A DNA stretch of 64,000 bases from an uncultured Victivallales bacterium (GTDB lineage Bacteria; Verrucomicrobiota; Lentisphaeria; Victivallales; UBA1829), in NCBI GenBank assembly GCA_944391115.1, contig CALXSJ010000008.1, positions 90,590 through 154,589 on the forward strand, in the 5' to 3' direction. Of this stretch, positions 30,880 through 38,663 are shown in pieces. Every line of letters begins with the position of its first letter. Positions within the stretch are counted from its first letter, which is position 1. A model generated the notes under the pieces. That model worked only from the letters and a program-made list of their open reading frames with translations, did not search any database and was not told where the DNA came from. The position numbers and the translations under genes were made by a program.

Positions 30880-33864
30880 ATGGGAAGCGACTGGAATTAC
30901 TATTACGATTTCGGGCAGGAACGGAAACTGGATTTCCGGAAGACCGTCGAAGAAAAGGAAACGCATTGCATGCTGGAATGTTCCTTTTCCTGCGGGGCGG
31001 GCGATTACGTGATTCTCCTGCCGGTGCATGGACCCGAGGAGCTGTTCGGCACTCCGCCGTATCCGGAGTCCGCAGGCATTGAAATCAACGGGCGTTTTCA
31101 TTCCCTGAAAGATTCGCAGAGCGCCTACATCGGTCCTCATGGCTGCCGGGCGGGGTTTCCCGTGCATTTTTCCGGGGGGAGCAATCGAATCCGCCTGAAG
31201 ATTGCCGCCTCCCGGAAGAAGTCCGCCGAAGCGCTCTGTCTTCATCTGATTCCCGGTCTTCCTCCTGCGGAGGTGACGGAGTATGAGGGAACGCTGCATG
31301 TGGAAAGAGAGGTTTTCCGGGAAGAAAAAAGCGTTTTTTCCACAGAGGGCTGCACGCCGGGATGCGGATGCCGGAAATCTCCGGGACGTTTCGGGTTTTC
31401 CAAGGGAGACGGCATGCTCGACTGCGCCATGCCCTGCCTCGGCGTGGTGGACAAGATGTATCTCTGCGGTCATCCGCAGTACCGGAAGCCGTTCCGCTGG
31501 ACCTATTCGACGCTTCCGGAAGGCGCGGCTCTGCACGGTTCCTTCCCCCCGGCCGCGCAGGGCATTGAACGCGACCGGATTGACGTGAACCATCTTTCCG
31601 TAAACTGGGAAACCGAATTCGGCGGCAGACGCTTTGCCTGCACCTGTTCGCTTGCGACGCCCGGAATCATGACCGAGAGCGATGCCGGCCGCCTGCGTCT
31701 TTCCTCGCTGGAATTCGCGGGCAATTACCGTTATGCCCTGATTCCCGGCGAGGGGGACGACGTGAAAGTCCTTTCACTTGACCGGGCCGCGGAACAGGGG
31801 ATTGACATGGCGGAAAACTGGCTTCTGCTCTTCGGATGCACGGAGTTTCCGGACCTGCCTCTTCTCATCGTGCCGGATTGCCCGCCGGAACGCCTGGAGG
31901 TCCGGCGGAATCCGGGAAACGGACGCCTCTCCGAACTCCTTCTCCATGGATGCCGCAGAATGATTACCGCCACGCCGTTCGGACTGGAAAGTCTCCAGCC
32001 CGTTTCTCCGGAGAACCGGGAGTTTCTGGCTGACGCCGTCCGCCGGTGCCGCTTCTGGAGCCGCGCGTTTCTGGCTTATCCCGTCAAATGCGAGGAGTAT
32101 TTCAAGCTGGACGCCGATTCGGAAACAGTCGAAATCGTCCAGCGTTTTTCCTATCGGAGACTGCACGACGCGTGGAATACGGAACCGCTTGAGCTTGCTC
32201 CGCTTCCTCCGGTGCTTACGCTTTGCGGGACCGCCGTTCCGGATGAGAGAACTCGCGATTTTCGTTTCCCGACGAAATTCGGATACCTTCAGGGCGTCAT
32301 CGGAAACTCTTCCCGTTATACGATTCCCCGTATGCCGACGGCGCGGAGATTCCCGCTCCGGGAGGCGTCCGGAGCGCCTGCCGGCATCCTGAAGGAAGGT
32401 CTCCGGGAATTCTTCGATTTCGCCGCCTGCTTTCCGGAAACGACGCAGCCCTATCCGTATGCCGGTTCCCTGATGGAATCCTATGCGCCGGCGACCACGA
32501 TGATGAATTTCATGGATGCGGAAAACAGGGAAAAGATCCGTGCGCTTGCCGCAGCGCGTCTCAGGGGCGCATGCGAACGAAACCGCACGTATGACTACCC
32601 CGTCATCGACTGGGGAGAGATGATGCGGCGGATGCCGGATGACGAGGAGGTCCTCCGGATCTACAGGGATCCCGCAATGCCTCGCCGGAGACTCTGGAAC
32701 TGGTATGAACGGACGGAACCTTTTACCGGAACCCGCTTCCATATCTGCTATCTGAATGTCGGATTCCTCTCCTCCAATGTCATTCGGGAGGGCACGCCCG
32801 CGGAGATCGCCGCGCTGAAGATTCCGCTGATTGAAAACGACTGGGGGGTCGGACTCACGTTTTACTATATGTATCTCTGCGCGCTGGCCTCGGGAGACTT
32901 CTCCCCGGTCCGGGAGAACTGGGACCTGATCCGGAGCATCCATCTCTTTTTCGAACGCATGCATGACTGGGCCTGCATGGGAACCGGTTACAGCGACAAT
33001 GCGATTCTCTGGGTCGAGGGGGCGAATTACGGCGCCTTTACCGCCTTCGTCAATCTGGCGGAAGCCGTCGGGGACAGGGAGGCCGAGGCGTTCGGCATCT
33101 ACCTTGCCGCCAAGCAGATGGCGCTCCGCATGGCGGTTCTCCGTTCCTCGCAGCACTATTTCCACCGTTTCTACGGAGTGGAACCATGGTATATTACCAA
33201 GTTTTTCCATGAGGAGTCCAGTCCGTCCTATCAGTTCCAGAATGTCCCGGCGGATCTTTCCAGGTTCAGATACCGCCCGCAGGGCATTTACAACCTGACG
33301 ACGGAGGGGCTGTATCCGGAACTTTTCGAAGCGATGCGGAGATTCTGTCCGGAGGATCTCCGGAACACGATGACCAGCTTCCGGGAAACCGCCGCCGAAG
33401 GAGAGGGAATTTCCGGATGGACCGGAATCCAGCAGGTTGCCTCTTTCCTGATCTGCGAGGCGCTGGATGATTCCGTTCCGGAAGAACAGGTTTCCGCGGA
33501 TATTGCCGCCGCGGAAAGCAGGGACCTTCTGATGAAGAAATGGCGCGGCATCCACATCTTCAGCCGCCGCCTGCCGGAGAATTATTTCAAGGCGCAGCTT
33601 CTCGCCTGGAATGCCATGAAGCATCATGACATCTGGCTGGAACACTGGGAGAATGCCGCCATCCGGAGCGCCGAATGGGAGGGAAATCGCGCACGGATTG
33701 TTTTTGAAAAGCTTCCGGGCGCAACGAAGATCCGCTTCGGCTGCAGAAAGAGGCCTGTCAGGGTTCTGTTGAACGGCGGTGAGACGGAGTTCCGGTATGG
33801 AAAAGGCGGAAAGCTTCAGACCGCCCCCGGAGTGTCCGGAACGCTGGAAATCCTCTTCGCGTGA
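30880..33864 (+). CDS. Large cytoplasmic protein of unrecognised family, possible carbohydrate-active enzyme
   Basis: I do not recognise a family for this 994-residue protein. It has no signal peptide or membrane segment. The first third looks beta-rich (MGSDWNYYYDF, VILLPVHGPEELF, GIEINGRFHSL). Residues from about 590 to 930 look helical and rich in aromatic and acidic residues (YNLTTEGLYPELFEAM, ILWVEGANYGAF), as in alpha/alpha-toroid glycosidases or lyases. The C-terminus (RIVFEKLPGATKIRFGCRKRPVRVLLNGGE) resembles the small beta domain ending many such enzymes. GGAGG precedes the ATG and the promoter fixes the start. A divergent AraC regulator suggests sugar control. The enzyme assignment is inference. 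Confidence 0.7.
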   Translation: MGSDWNYYYDFGQERKLDFRKTVEEKETHCMLECSFSCGAGDYVILLPVHGPEELFGTPPYPESAGIEINGRFHSLKDSQSAYIGPHGCRAGFPVHFSGGSNRIRLKIAASRKKSAEALCLHLIPGLPPAEVTEYEGTLHVEREVFREEKSVFSTEGCTPGCGCRKSPGRFGFSKGDGMLDCAMPCLGVVDKMYLCGHPQYRKPFRWTYSTLPEGAALHGSFPPAAQGIERDRIDVNHLSVNWETEFGGRRFACTCSLATPGIMTESDAGRLRLSSLEFAGNYRYALIPGEGDDVKVLSLDRAAEQGIDMAENWLLLFGCTEFPDLPLLIVPDCPPERLEVRRNPGNGRLSELLLHGCRRMITATPFGLESLQPVSPENREFLADAVRRCRFWSRAFLAYPVKCEEYFKLDADSETVEIVQRFSYRRLHDAWNTEPLELAPLPPVLTLCGTAVPDERTRDFRFPTKFGYLQGVIGNSSRYTIPRMPTARRFPLREASGAPAGILKEGLREFFDFAACFPETTQPYPYAGSLMESYAPATTMMNFMDAENREKIRALAAARLRGACERNRTYDYPVIDWGEMMRRMPDDEEVLRIYRDPAMPRRRLWNWYERTEPFTGTRFHICYLNVGFLSSNVIREGTPAEIAALKIPLIENDWGVGLTFYYMYLCALASGDFSPVRENWDLIRSIHLFFERMHDWACMGTGYSDNAILWVEGANYGAFTAFVNLAEAVGDREAEAFGIYLAAKQMALRMAVLRSSQHYFHRFYGVEPWYITKFFHEESSPSYQFQNVPADLSRFRYRPQGIYNLTTEGLYPELFEAMRRFCPEDLRNTMTSFRETAAEGEGISGWTGIQQVASFLICEALDDSVPEEQVSADIAAAESRDLLMKKWRGIHIFSRRLPENYFKAQLLAWNAMKHHDIWLEHWENAAIRSAEWEGNRARIVFEKLPGATKIRFGCRKRPVRVLLNGGETEFRYGKGGKLQTAPGVSGTLEILFA

Positions 33865-33891
33865 GACCGCGCATTGCGCCGCCGCCCGTAT

Positions 33892-34782
33892 TCAGCAGAT
33901 GTTTCCGAGATAGACGTTCGGGAAGTTCCGGTCGGCGAGCGCATGGTTCTGAATTTTGTAAAGCAGTTCCAGCGGTGTGCGCGGACTTTCTGAATACTGA
34001 TAGTCCGGGTGGTAGGCCGTGAAATGCAGCGGCGTTTCGATTCCCAGGCGTGACTCGACCCAGTCCAGATAATCGTCGATCATTTTGTCCGAATCGTTTT
34101 TTCCGGGAATGACGAGATAGGTCAGTTCGACATGGCCGCCGACTGTGTTCCTGTAGAACTCCACGGCGTCCGTGACCGGTTTCAATGTGCCGCCGCACAT
34201 TTCCCTGTAATACGCTTCGGAGAACCCTTTGACATCGATGTTTGCCGCGTCCATGAGGGGATAGATTTCCTTTGCCGCCTCCAGGTTGATGTAGGCGTTG
34301 GAGACGAGAACCGTCTTGAGGCCGAGTTCATGTGCGGCGTTTGCCGCGTCGATGACGTATTCGCCGAAGACTGTCGGCTCATTGTAGGTGAAGGAGAGCG
34401 AGGCGCAGCCGTGGCGTTTCGCAAGCTGCGCGATTTCAGCAGGTTCGAAATAACGGTAGGTGAGGCGTTTCTGATAGGCTCCCCGGGAAAGATGATGATT
34501 CTGGCAGAAGACGCATTTCAGATTGCATCCCAGCGTGCCGATGGAAAAGGTGGCGCTCCGCGGCAGAAAATGGCGCAGCGGCTTTTTCTCAATCGGGTCG
34601 ATCTGGAGCGCGACCGGATAGCCGTAGGACTGGGAGACCAGCTCCCCCCCCCGATTGAGGCGCACGGCGCAGACTCCGCATCCTCCGTCCGGAATCAGGC
34701 ATTTTCGCGGGCAGAGCAGACATCTGACCCTGGACATTTCCTCTTTTTCCCACCAGCGGGCGGGATGCACTTTCAATTCCAT
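33892..34782 (-). CDS. AmmeMemoRadiSam-type radical SAM protein, short C-terminus
   Basis: The protein has the radical SAM cluster CNLKCVFCQN (Cys-x3-Cys-x2-Cys) near residues 85-94 and an N-terminal cysteine set (CLLCPRKC, CGVCAVR) of the AmrS family, also called PflA-like. TYNEPTVF and NIDVKGFSEAYYREM are further family motifs. The usual C-terminal tail with a TYCPxCG-type zinc motif after YVGN is missing: the frame stops right after YLGNIC at 296 residues. No frame downstream restores it. The AMMECR1 and Memo partners are absent here. The enzyme's reaction is unknown. A promoter precedes it at 34814-34842. Confidence 0.85.
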   Translation of the reverse strand: MELKVHPARWWEKEEMSRVRCLLCPRKCLIPDGGCGVCAVRLNRGGELVSQSYGYPVALQIDPIEKKPLRHFLPRSATFSIGTLGCNLKCVFCQNHHLSRGAYQKRLTYRYFEPAEIAQLAKRHGCASLSFTYNEPTVFGEYVIDAANAAHELGLKTVLVSNAYINLEAAKEIYPLMDAANIDVKGFSEAYYREMCGGTLKPVTDAVEFYRNTVGGHVELTYLVIPGKNDSDKMIDDYLDWVESRLGIETPLHFTAYHPDYQYSESPRTPLELLYKIQNHALADRNFPNVYLGNIC

Positions 34783-34813
34783 GACTCAAATCCCCATGTC
34801 AGTTTTTCCGTGT

Positions 34814-34842
34814 AATATACTCTGACATGGCGGGCAATGCAA
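34814..34842 (-). promoter_or_regulatory. Promoter of the radical SAM gene
   Basis: Minus strand TTGCAT (34842-34837), a 17-bp spacer and TATATT (34819-34814), 31 bp before the ATG. Confidence 0.6.
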
Positions 34843-34910
34843 ACAGAAAATCAGGGCGGAACCCGGACGGAGGGGAGGAAGACGGAGCTCCGCGCGGCAA
34901 CGGCGGCTGG

Positions 34911-36092
34911 TTATTTCCGTTCCGCTCCCGCGGGCGTAAAGTGTTCCGCCTCGTAGCGTCTGCGCATTGCCTCGCGCTTTCTGTCCGCGTCGAAATCCTC
35001 GTCGCTCATGTTCAGCAGCGCGAAGATTGCCGGCTGTTTCCCCGTGACGATGGCAAGCTCGACGCCGGAACCGTACTTCAGAACATACCCTTCCGGATCC
35101 AGCTCGACCTCGACGGGATACTGGGTGATCGCGGAGGCGGGAGCGTCCGTCAGTGGTATGTCGCCGATCCACTTGACCACGCCGCTGAAGTTCCCATACT
35201 GCAGTTTGTTGTAAACATCGCTGGTTACACGGACGCGCTGTCCGGGTTTGACCTTGCGCACAACGCGGGCGTCCACTCTGGCGATGGCCCGGCTCCGGTT
35301 GCCGGAGGCGATTTTCGCCGCGACCTTGCCCCGCGCCACATACCAGGTGTTCTTGCAGTCCAGCTCGACGAGGCGCCCTGTGGCGGGGGCCACGAGCTTG
35401 CATTCGTCAATCTGCTTCTGGAGGAAAGCCAGTTCGGCTTTTTTCCCTTCCAGTTTGGCGGCGACCAGTCCGACGTCGCGTTTCGCCTTCTCAATGTACT
35501 GTTCTCCGAGTCCCTCCTCGACCCGCCGCGCATTTTCCTTTGCGCGGGCGAGTTCCGCCTCGCTTGCAATGGCTTCCAGTTCGGCCTTTTCGAATTCAAC
35601 TTTGGAGATGGCGCTGACGAGCTGGAGTTTTTTGGAGCGTTCCAGACGGTCTCTTGTGCGTTCCGCCTTCTCCCGGGATTCCTTCAGGTTGGTTTGGGAA
35701 TACCAGAGTTCCTTCGGGAGCGGTTCCTTTTCCAGAATGGCGAGTTCGGCTTTTTTCACTTCCAGTTCCGCGGCGAGTTCCTTCACCGCCGCATCCGCCG
35801 CGATTGCCGCCGCTTCATAGGCGCGGGAATCCAGTTCGGCGATCACGTCTCCCTCCCTGACGTCGTCGCCGGTTCGGAAGTTGAATTTCTTGACATGCGC
35901 GTCAACATGGCCGACGAGCTCAAAGGTGTGCTCGGGAATGATGACGCCGTCGGCATAGATGGTATCTTCGATCTCGAACAGAAACAGCGAGACCAGCGCT
36001 GCGAGAATCGCCGCCGCCCCGATGAGGGTGAGGGCAATGAAGACTCGGATCTTTGCCCGCAGATTGGAATTCCGGTTTCCGGTTTTGGACAT
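34911..36092 (-). CDS. HlyD-type membrane fusion protein
   Basis: This periplasmic adaptor is anchored by one N-terminal membrane segment (about residues 17-40). The first biotinyl-lipoyl half is HVKKFNFRTGDDVREGDVIAELDSRAYE near 66-93. A long coiled coil rich in Ala, Glu and Lys spans about 95-230, and the second lipoyl half is DECKLVAPATGRLVELDCKNTWYVARGKV. A beta-barrel part with KPGQRVRVTSDVYNKLQYG follows. It lies 22 bp after an ABC exporter gene, so the two probably form one export system. No outer-membrane TolC partner is encoded nearby. Confidence 0.88.
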   Translation of the reverse strand: MSKTGNRNSNLRAKIRVFIALTLIGAAAILAALVSLFLFEIEDTIYADGVIIPEHTFELVGHVDAHVKKFNFRTGDDVREGDVIAELDSRAYEAAAIAADAAVKELAAELEVKKAELAILEKEPLPKELWYSQTNLKESREKAERTRDRLERSKKLQLVSAISKVEFEKAELEAIASEAELARAKENARRVEEGLGEQYIEKAKRDVGLVAAKLEGKKAELAFLQKQIDECKLVAPATGRLVELDCKNTWYVARGKVAAKIASGNRSRAIARVDARVVRKVKPGQRVRVTSDVYNKLQYGNFSGVVKWIGDIPLTDAPASAITQYPVEVELDPEGYVLKYGSGVELAIVTGKQPAIFALLNMSDEDFDADRKREAMRRRYEAEHFTPAGAERK

Positions 36093-36114
36093 GGGAAGGG
36101 TCTCCTGTGATGAA

Positions 36115-37899
36115 TCAGAAATTTTTCAGGGAGCTGTGAGTGTTGTCGCCGACGGCGAAGAGTTCGCTGCCTTTGGTGGATTCCTTGAGCTGCATCGCGT
36201 AGAGATCGCGGTATACGCCCTTTTCCAGAAGCAGATCCGCGTGTTTGCCTTTCTGGGCGATGACGCCGTCCTGAAGCACCACGATCATGTCGGAGTTGCG
36301 CACGGTGGAAAGACGGTGCGCGATGATGATCGTCGTGCGTTTCTTCATCAGCGTGTCGAGCGCCTCCTGCACGGAAGCTTCGGATACGGTGTCGAGGGCC
36401 GAGGTCGCCTCGTCCAGAACCAGCACGCGCGGATTTTTCAGAATGGCGCGCGCAATGGCGATCCGCTGTTTCTGGCCTCCGGAAAGACTGACTCCGTTTT
36501 CCCCGACTTCCGAATGATAACCGCGCGGAAGCTCCATGATGAATTCATGCGCATTGGCCATCTTCGCCGCTTCGACGACCTGCGCGTGCATCGCATGTTC
36601 ACAGCCGTATTTGATGTTGTCCTCCACCGTTCCGCTGAACAGGAAGGAATCCTGCAGCACGATTCCGACGTTCTGGCGGAGCGATTCCATGCTCATGTCC
36701 CGCAGATCGACGCCGTCGATTTCAATGCTGCCCGAGCTGACGTCAAAGAAGCGCATCAGGAGGCTGGCGATGGTCGATTTCCCCGAACCGGAGGGGCCGA
36801 CGAGAGCGACTTTCAGACCCGGTTCGACTTCCAGCGTGAAATCCCGCAGCACGGGTTTGTTCGGGGTATAGCCGAATGTGACATTCGTGAATTTGAGCTT
36901 CCCTTTTGCGTATTCCAGCTCGCGCGGGTTTTCAGACTCCTTGATTTCCGGGATGGAGTCGAACAGCACGCCGATCCGGTCGATGCTGGTCATGCCGTCG
37001 GAAATCGCCGATGAGAGTCCGCTCAGCTGGTTCAGCGGTGCGGTCAGCATCGTGAGGTAGGTGTAATACGCGACAAGATCGCCGATGCTCATTTCCCCTT
37101 TGACGGTCATGAGTCCCCCCCAGCCGAGCGCGAGGATGATGCAGGTGATGTTGATGCCTTCCGCAATCATCCATGTGTAGACGCCTTTCATGTTGAGGGA
37201 GAGCGACGCGTCGAATGTGGGACGCAGCATTTCCGCGAATTCGCGGCTTTCCGTGCGTTCCTTGCCGAAGGATTTGACGACCTTGATGCCGTTGATCGTT
37301 TCCGCAAGGCTGGCGGAGACCTCCGACATCCGCTCCCGGAGATTCATGGCGACCTTTTTCATGGATCTCCGGAAATACGTGAAGTTCGCAACCTGAAGCG
37401 GCACGAGGATCAGACAGATCAGAGAAAGCTTCGGACTCATGGCGATCAGCGCGATGAGAATGCACGTGATGGTGAAGAGATGGATCACCAGATTCACGAC
37501 CACCGTGCTGATCATGCCGTTGAGCATGGAGACGTCCGTCAGAATGTTGGAGATCAGTTTTCCCGTGCGGTATTCCTGATAGAAGCGCAGGGAAAGACTC
37601 TGCAGGTGTTTGAACAGCTTCACCCGCACGCCGAACAGAATCCGGTTGCCCGTGTAGTAGAAGAGATAGTGGCTGATGTAGAAAAAAATCTCCCGGAGGA
37701 TGTAGATGACGACGATTCCTCCGAGAAGCAGACACAACAGCCCGAGGTTGGAACTGCCAAGAGCCCGGTCGATAATCAGTTTGAGAAACCAGGGCATCGG
37801 CATGCCGAGCGCCGTGAAAATCAGGAGACTGATCGCTGATACTGTGCAGAGCCCCCAGTACGGCCGAATGAAACCAAGCAATCTTGTCAAACCCTTCAT
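36115..37899 (-). CDS. ABC exporter, fused membrane and ATPase domains (MsbA-like)
   Basis: The N-terminal about 320 residues form the six-helix type 1 exporter domain (YWGLCTVSAISLLIFTALGM and later segments). The ATPase has Walker A GPSGSGKST near residue 365, Q-loop LQDSFLF, signature LSGGQKQR, Walker B VLVLDEATSALD near 498, and the H-loop IIAHRLST. There is no C39 peptidase domain, so bacteriocin-type leader processing is not indicated. The adaptor gene follows. The substrate is unknown; lipids, peptides and drugs are all possible. Confidence 0.92.
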   Translation of the reverse strand: MKGLTRLLGFIRPYWGLCTVSAISLLIFTALGMPMPWFLKLIIDRALGSSNLGLLCLLLGGIVVIYILREIFFYISHYLFYYTGNRILFGVRVKLFKHLQSLSLRFYQEYRTGKLISNILTDVSMLNGMISTVVVNLVIHLFTITCILIALIAMSPKLSLICLILVPLQVANFTYFRRSMKKVAMNLRERMSEVSASLAETINGIKVVKSFGKERTESREFAEMLRPTFDASLSLNMKGVYTWMIAEGINITCIILALGWGGLMTVKGEMSIGDLVAYYTYLTMLTAPLNQLSGLSSAISDGMTSIDRIGVLFDSIPEIKESENPRELEYAKGKLKFTNVTFGYTPNKPVLRDFTLEVEPGLKVALVGPSGSGKSTIASLLMRFFDVSSGSIEIDGVDLRDMSMESLRQNVGIVLQDSFLFSGTVEDNIKYGCEHAMHAQVVEAAKMANAHEFIMELPRGYHSEVGENGVSLSGGQKQRIAIARAILKNPRVLVLDEATSALDTVSEASVQEALDTLMKKRTTIIIAHRLSTVRNSDMIVVLQDGVIAQKGKHADLLLEKGVYRDLYAMQLKESTKGSELFAVGDNTHSSLKNF

Positions 37900-37939
37900 G
37901 AACCCAAGACTTTCTTTAGTTCCGTATTTTCTGCGACAT

Positions 37940-37974
37940 GCGGGTTACTGTACAACCCGCGGAAAGAAAAACAA
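37940..37974 (-). promoter_or_regulatory. Promoter with overlapping inverted repeat before the ABC exporter
   Basis: Minus strand TTGTTT (37974-37969), a 16-bp spacer and TACAGT (37952-37947). GCGGGTT (37940-37946) and AACCCGC (37954-37960) flank the -10 box exactly, so a bound dimer would block transcription. Confidence 0.5.
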
Positions 37975-38109
37975 CCTTTTTTAGAGCCACCAGGCTGTTC
38001 CAAAGGATTTTGGCATCATATTAATCGCTTTCCTGCAACAAGTTGCGGAAAAAGCTGCGCCGAAATATTTTTATGTCCTTTTTTTCAGGCGGGCTGTCTG
38101 CGCTTTTCA

Positions 38110-38217
38110 TCAGGCTGTGACGGCTCCAATGAAAATGAGGAGGAGTGCGCAGACGATGACGAAAAGCCACTGCTGCAGTTTTGCGTGCCTGAACGGTTCT
38201 TTTTTGTCATTTCCCAT
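38110..38217 (-). CDS. 35-residue single-pass membrane peptide
   Basis: A 36-codon frame encodes a basic, hydrophilic N-terminus (MGNDKKEPFRHAKLQQW) and a hydrophobic C-terminal helix (LFVIVCALLLIFIGAVTA). AAGGGAGACAGGG lies just upstream of the ATG, a strong ribosome binding site. A promoter at 38256-38283 matches the window's pattern. Three signals together support a real gene. It lies on the same strand as, and 210 bp upstream of, the ABC exporter, which has its own promoter. Function is unknown; small accessory subunits of transporters have this shape. Confidence 0.65.
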   Translation of the reverse strand: MGNDKKEPFRHAKLQQWLFVIVCALLLIFIGAVTA

Positions 38218-38255
38218 GATCCCTGTCTCCCTTCTTGAGTTAGGAACTGTGCATA

Positions 38256-38283
38256 AAGATAGCCTCTCGCCCTGTCATTGCAA
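38256..38283 (-). promoter_or_regulatory. Promoter of the 35-residue peptide gene
   Basis: Minus strand TTGCAA (38283-38278), a 16-bp spacer and TATCTT (38261-38256), 38 bp before the ATG. Confidence 0.55.
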
Positions 38284-38325
38284 GCCCCCGGGCGACATCT
38301 TTTCAAGAAAAAAACGGTTTTCCCG

Positions 38326-38342
38326 TGACAGAAATTCTGTCA
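38326..38342. repeat. 17-bp palindrome
   Basis: TGACAGAA and TTCTGTCA flank a single central A. No T-run follows, so it looks more like a protein binding site than a terminator. Confidence 0.4.
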
Positions 38343-38663
38343 GCGGCATGAGACTTGTTTCTGAGGGAATCGCGGACTGATTTCCGCAATCCGCGGCCCT
38401 GCTGCATTCCTTCAGCCGGACAGATGCCGCTCAACCGGCCGTTCCGCCGCTGCATCCGCCGGATTGCAGGCGGTCCGATGAGGAGCGGAACTCCGGAAGA
38501 ACGTCGCCCCCGCGGAAGATTGCTCTTGCGGAATATCCGGGGCGTTCCTTCCTTGTCCGGAGTTTGCGATTCTTCCGCTTCCGGGGATTGTATTTTTCCA
38601 CTTCCGGAGTTATTTTATATTCAGATATCAGATTGATTAAACATGGTGAAAGGTTGTCCAGCT

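Larger units (their letters stand above)
38218..38663. other. 446-bp intergenic region
   Basis: This region contains the peptide promoter (38256-38283) and a 17-bp palindrome (38326-38342). About 250 bp of GC-rich DNA follow without a convincing gene, then an AT-rich stretch upstream of the acyl-CoA synthetase, where TATATT at 38616 may serve as a -10 box. Confidence 0.4.

Noticed and set aside
31774..33645. Open frame of 623 codons on the minus strand
   Set aside because: It is antisense to the 994-residue protein, which has a promoter, a ribosome binding site and a more protein-like composition.
33758..34198. Frameshifted tail restoring the radical SAM C-terminus
   Set aside because: The alternative frame downstream of YLGNIC contains no CPxCG motif, so there is no sign of a broken longer gene.
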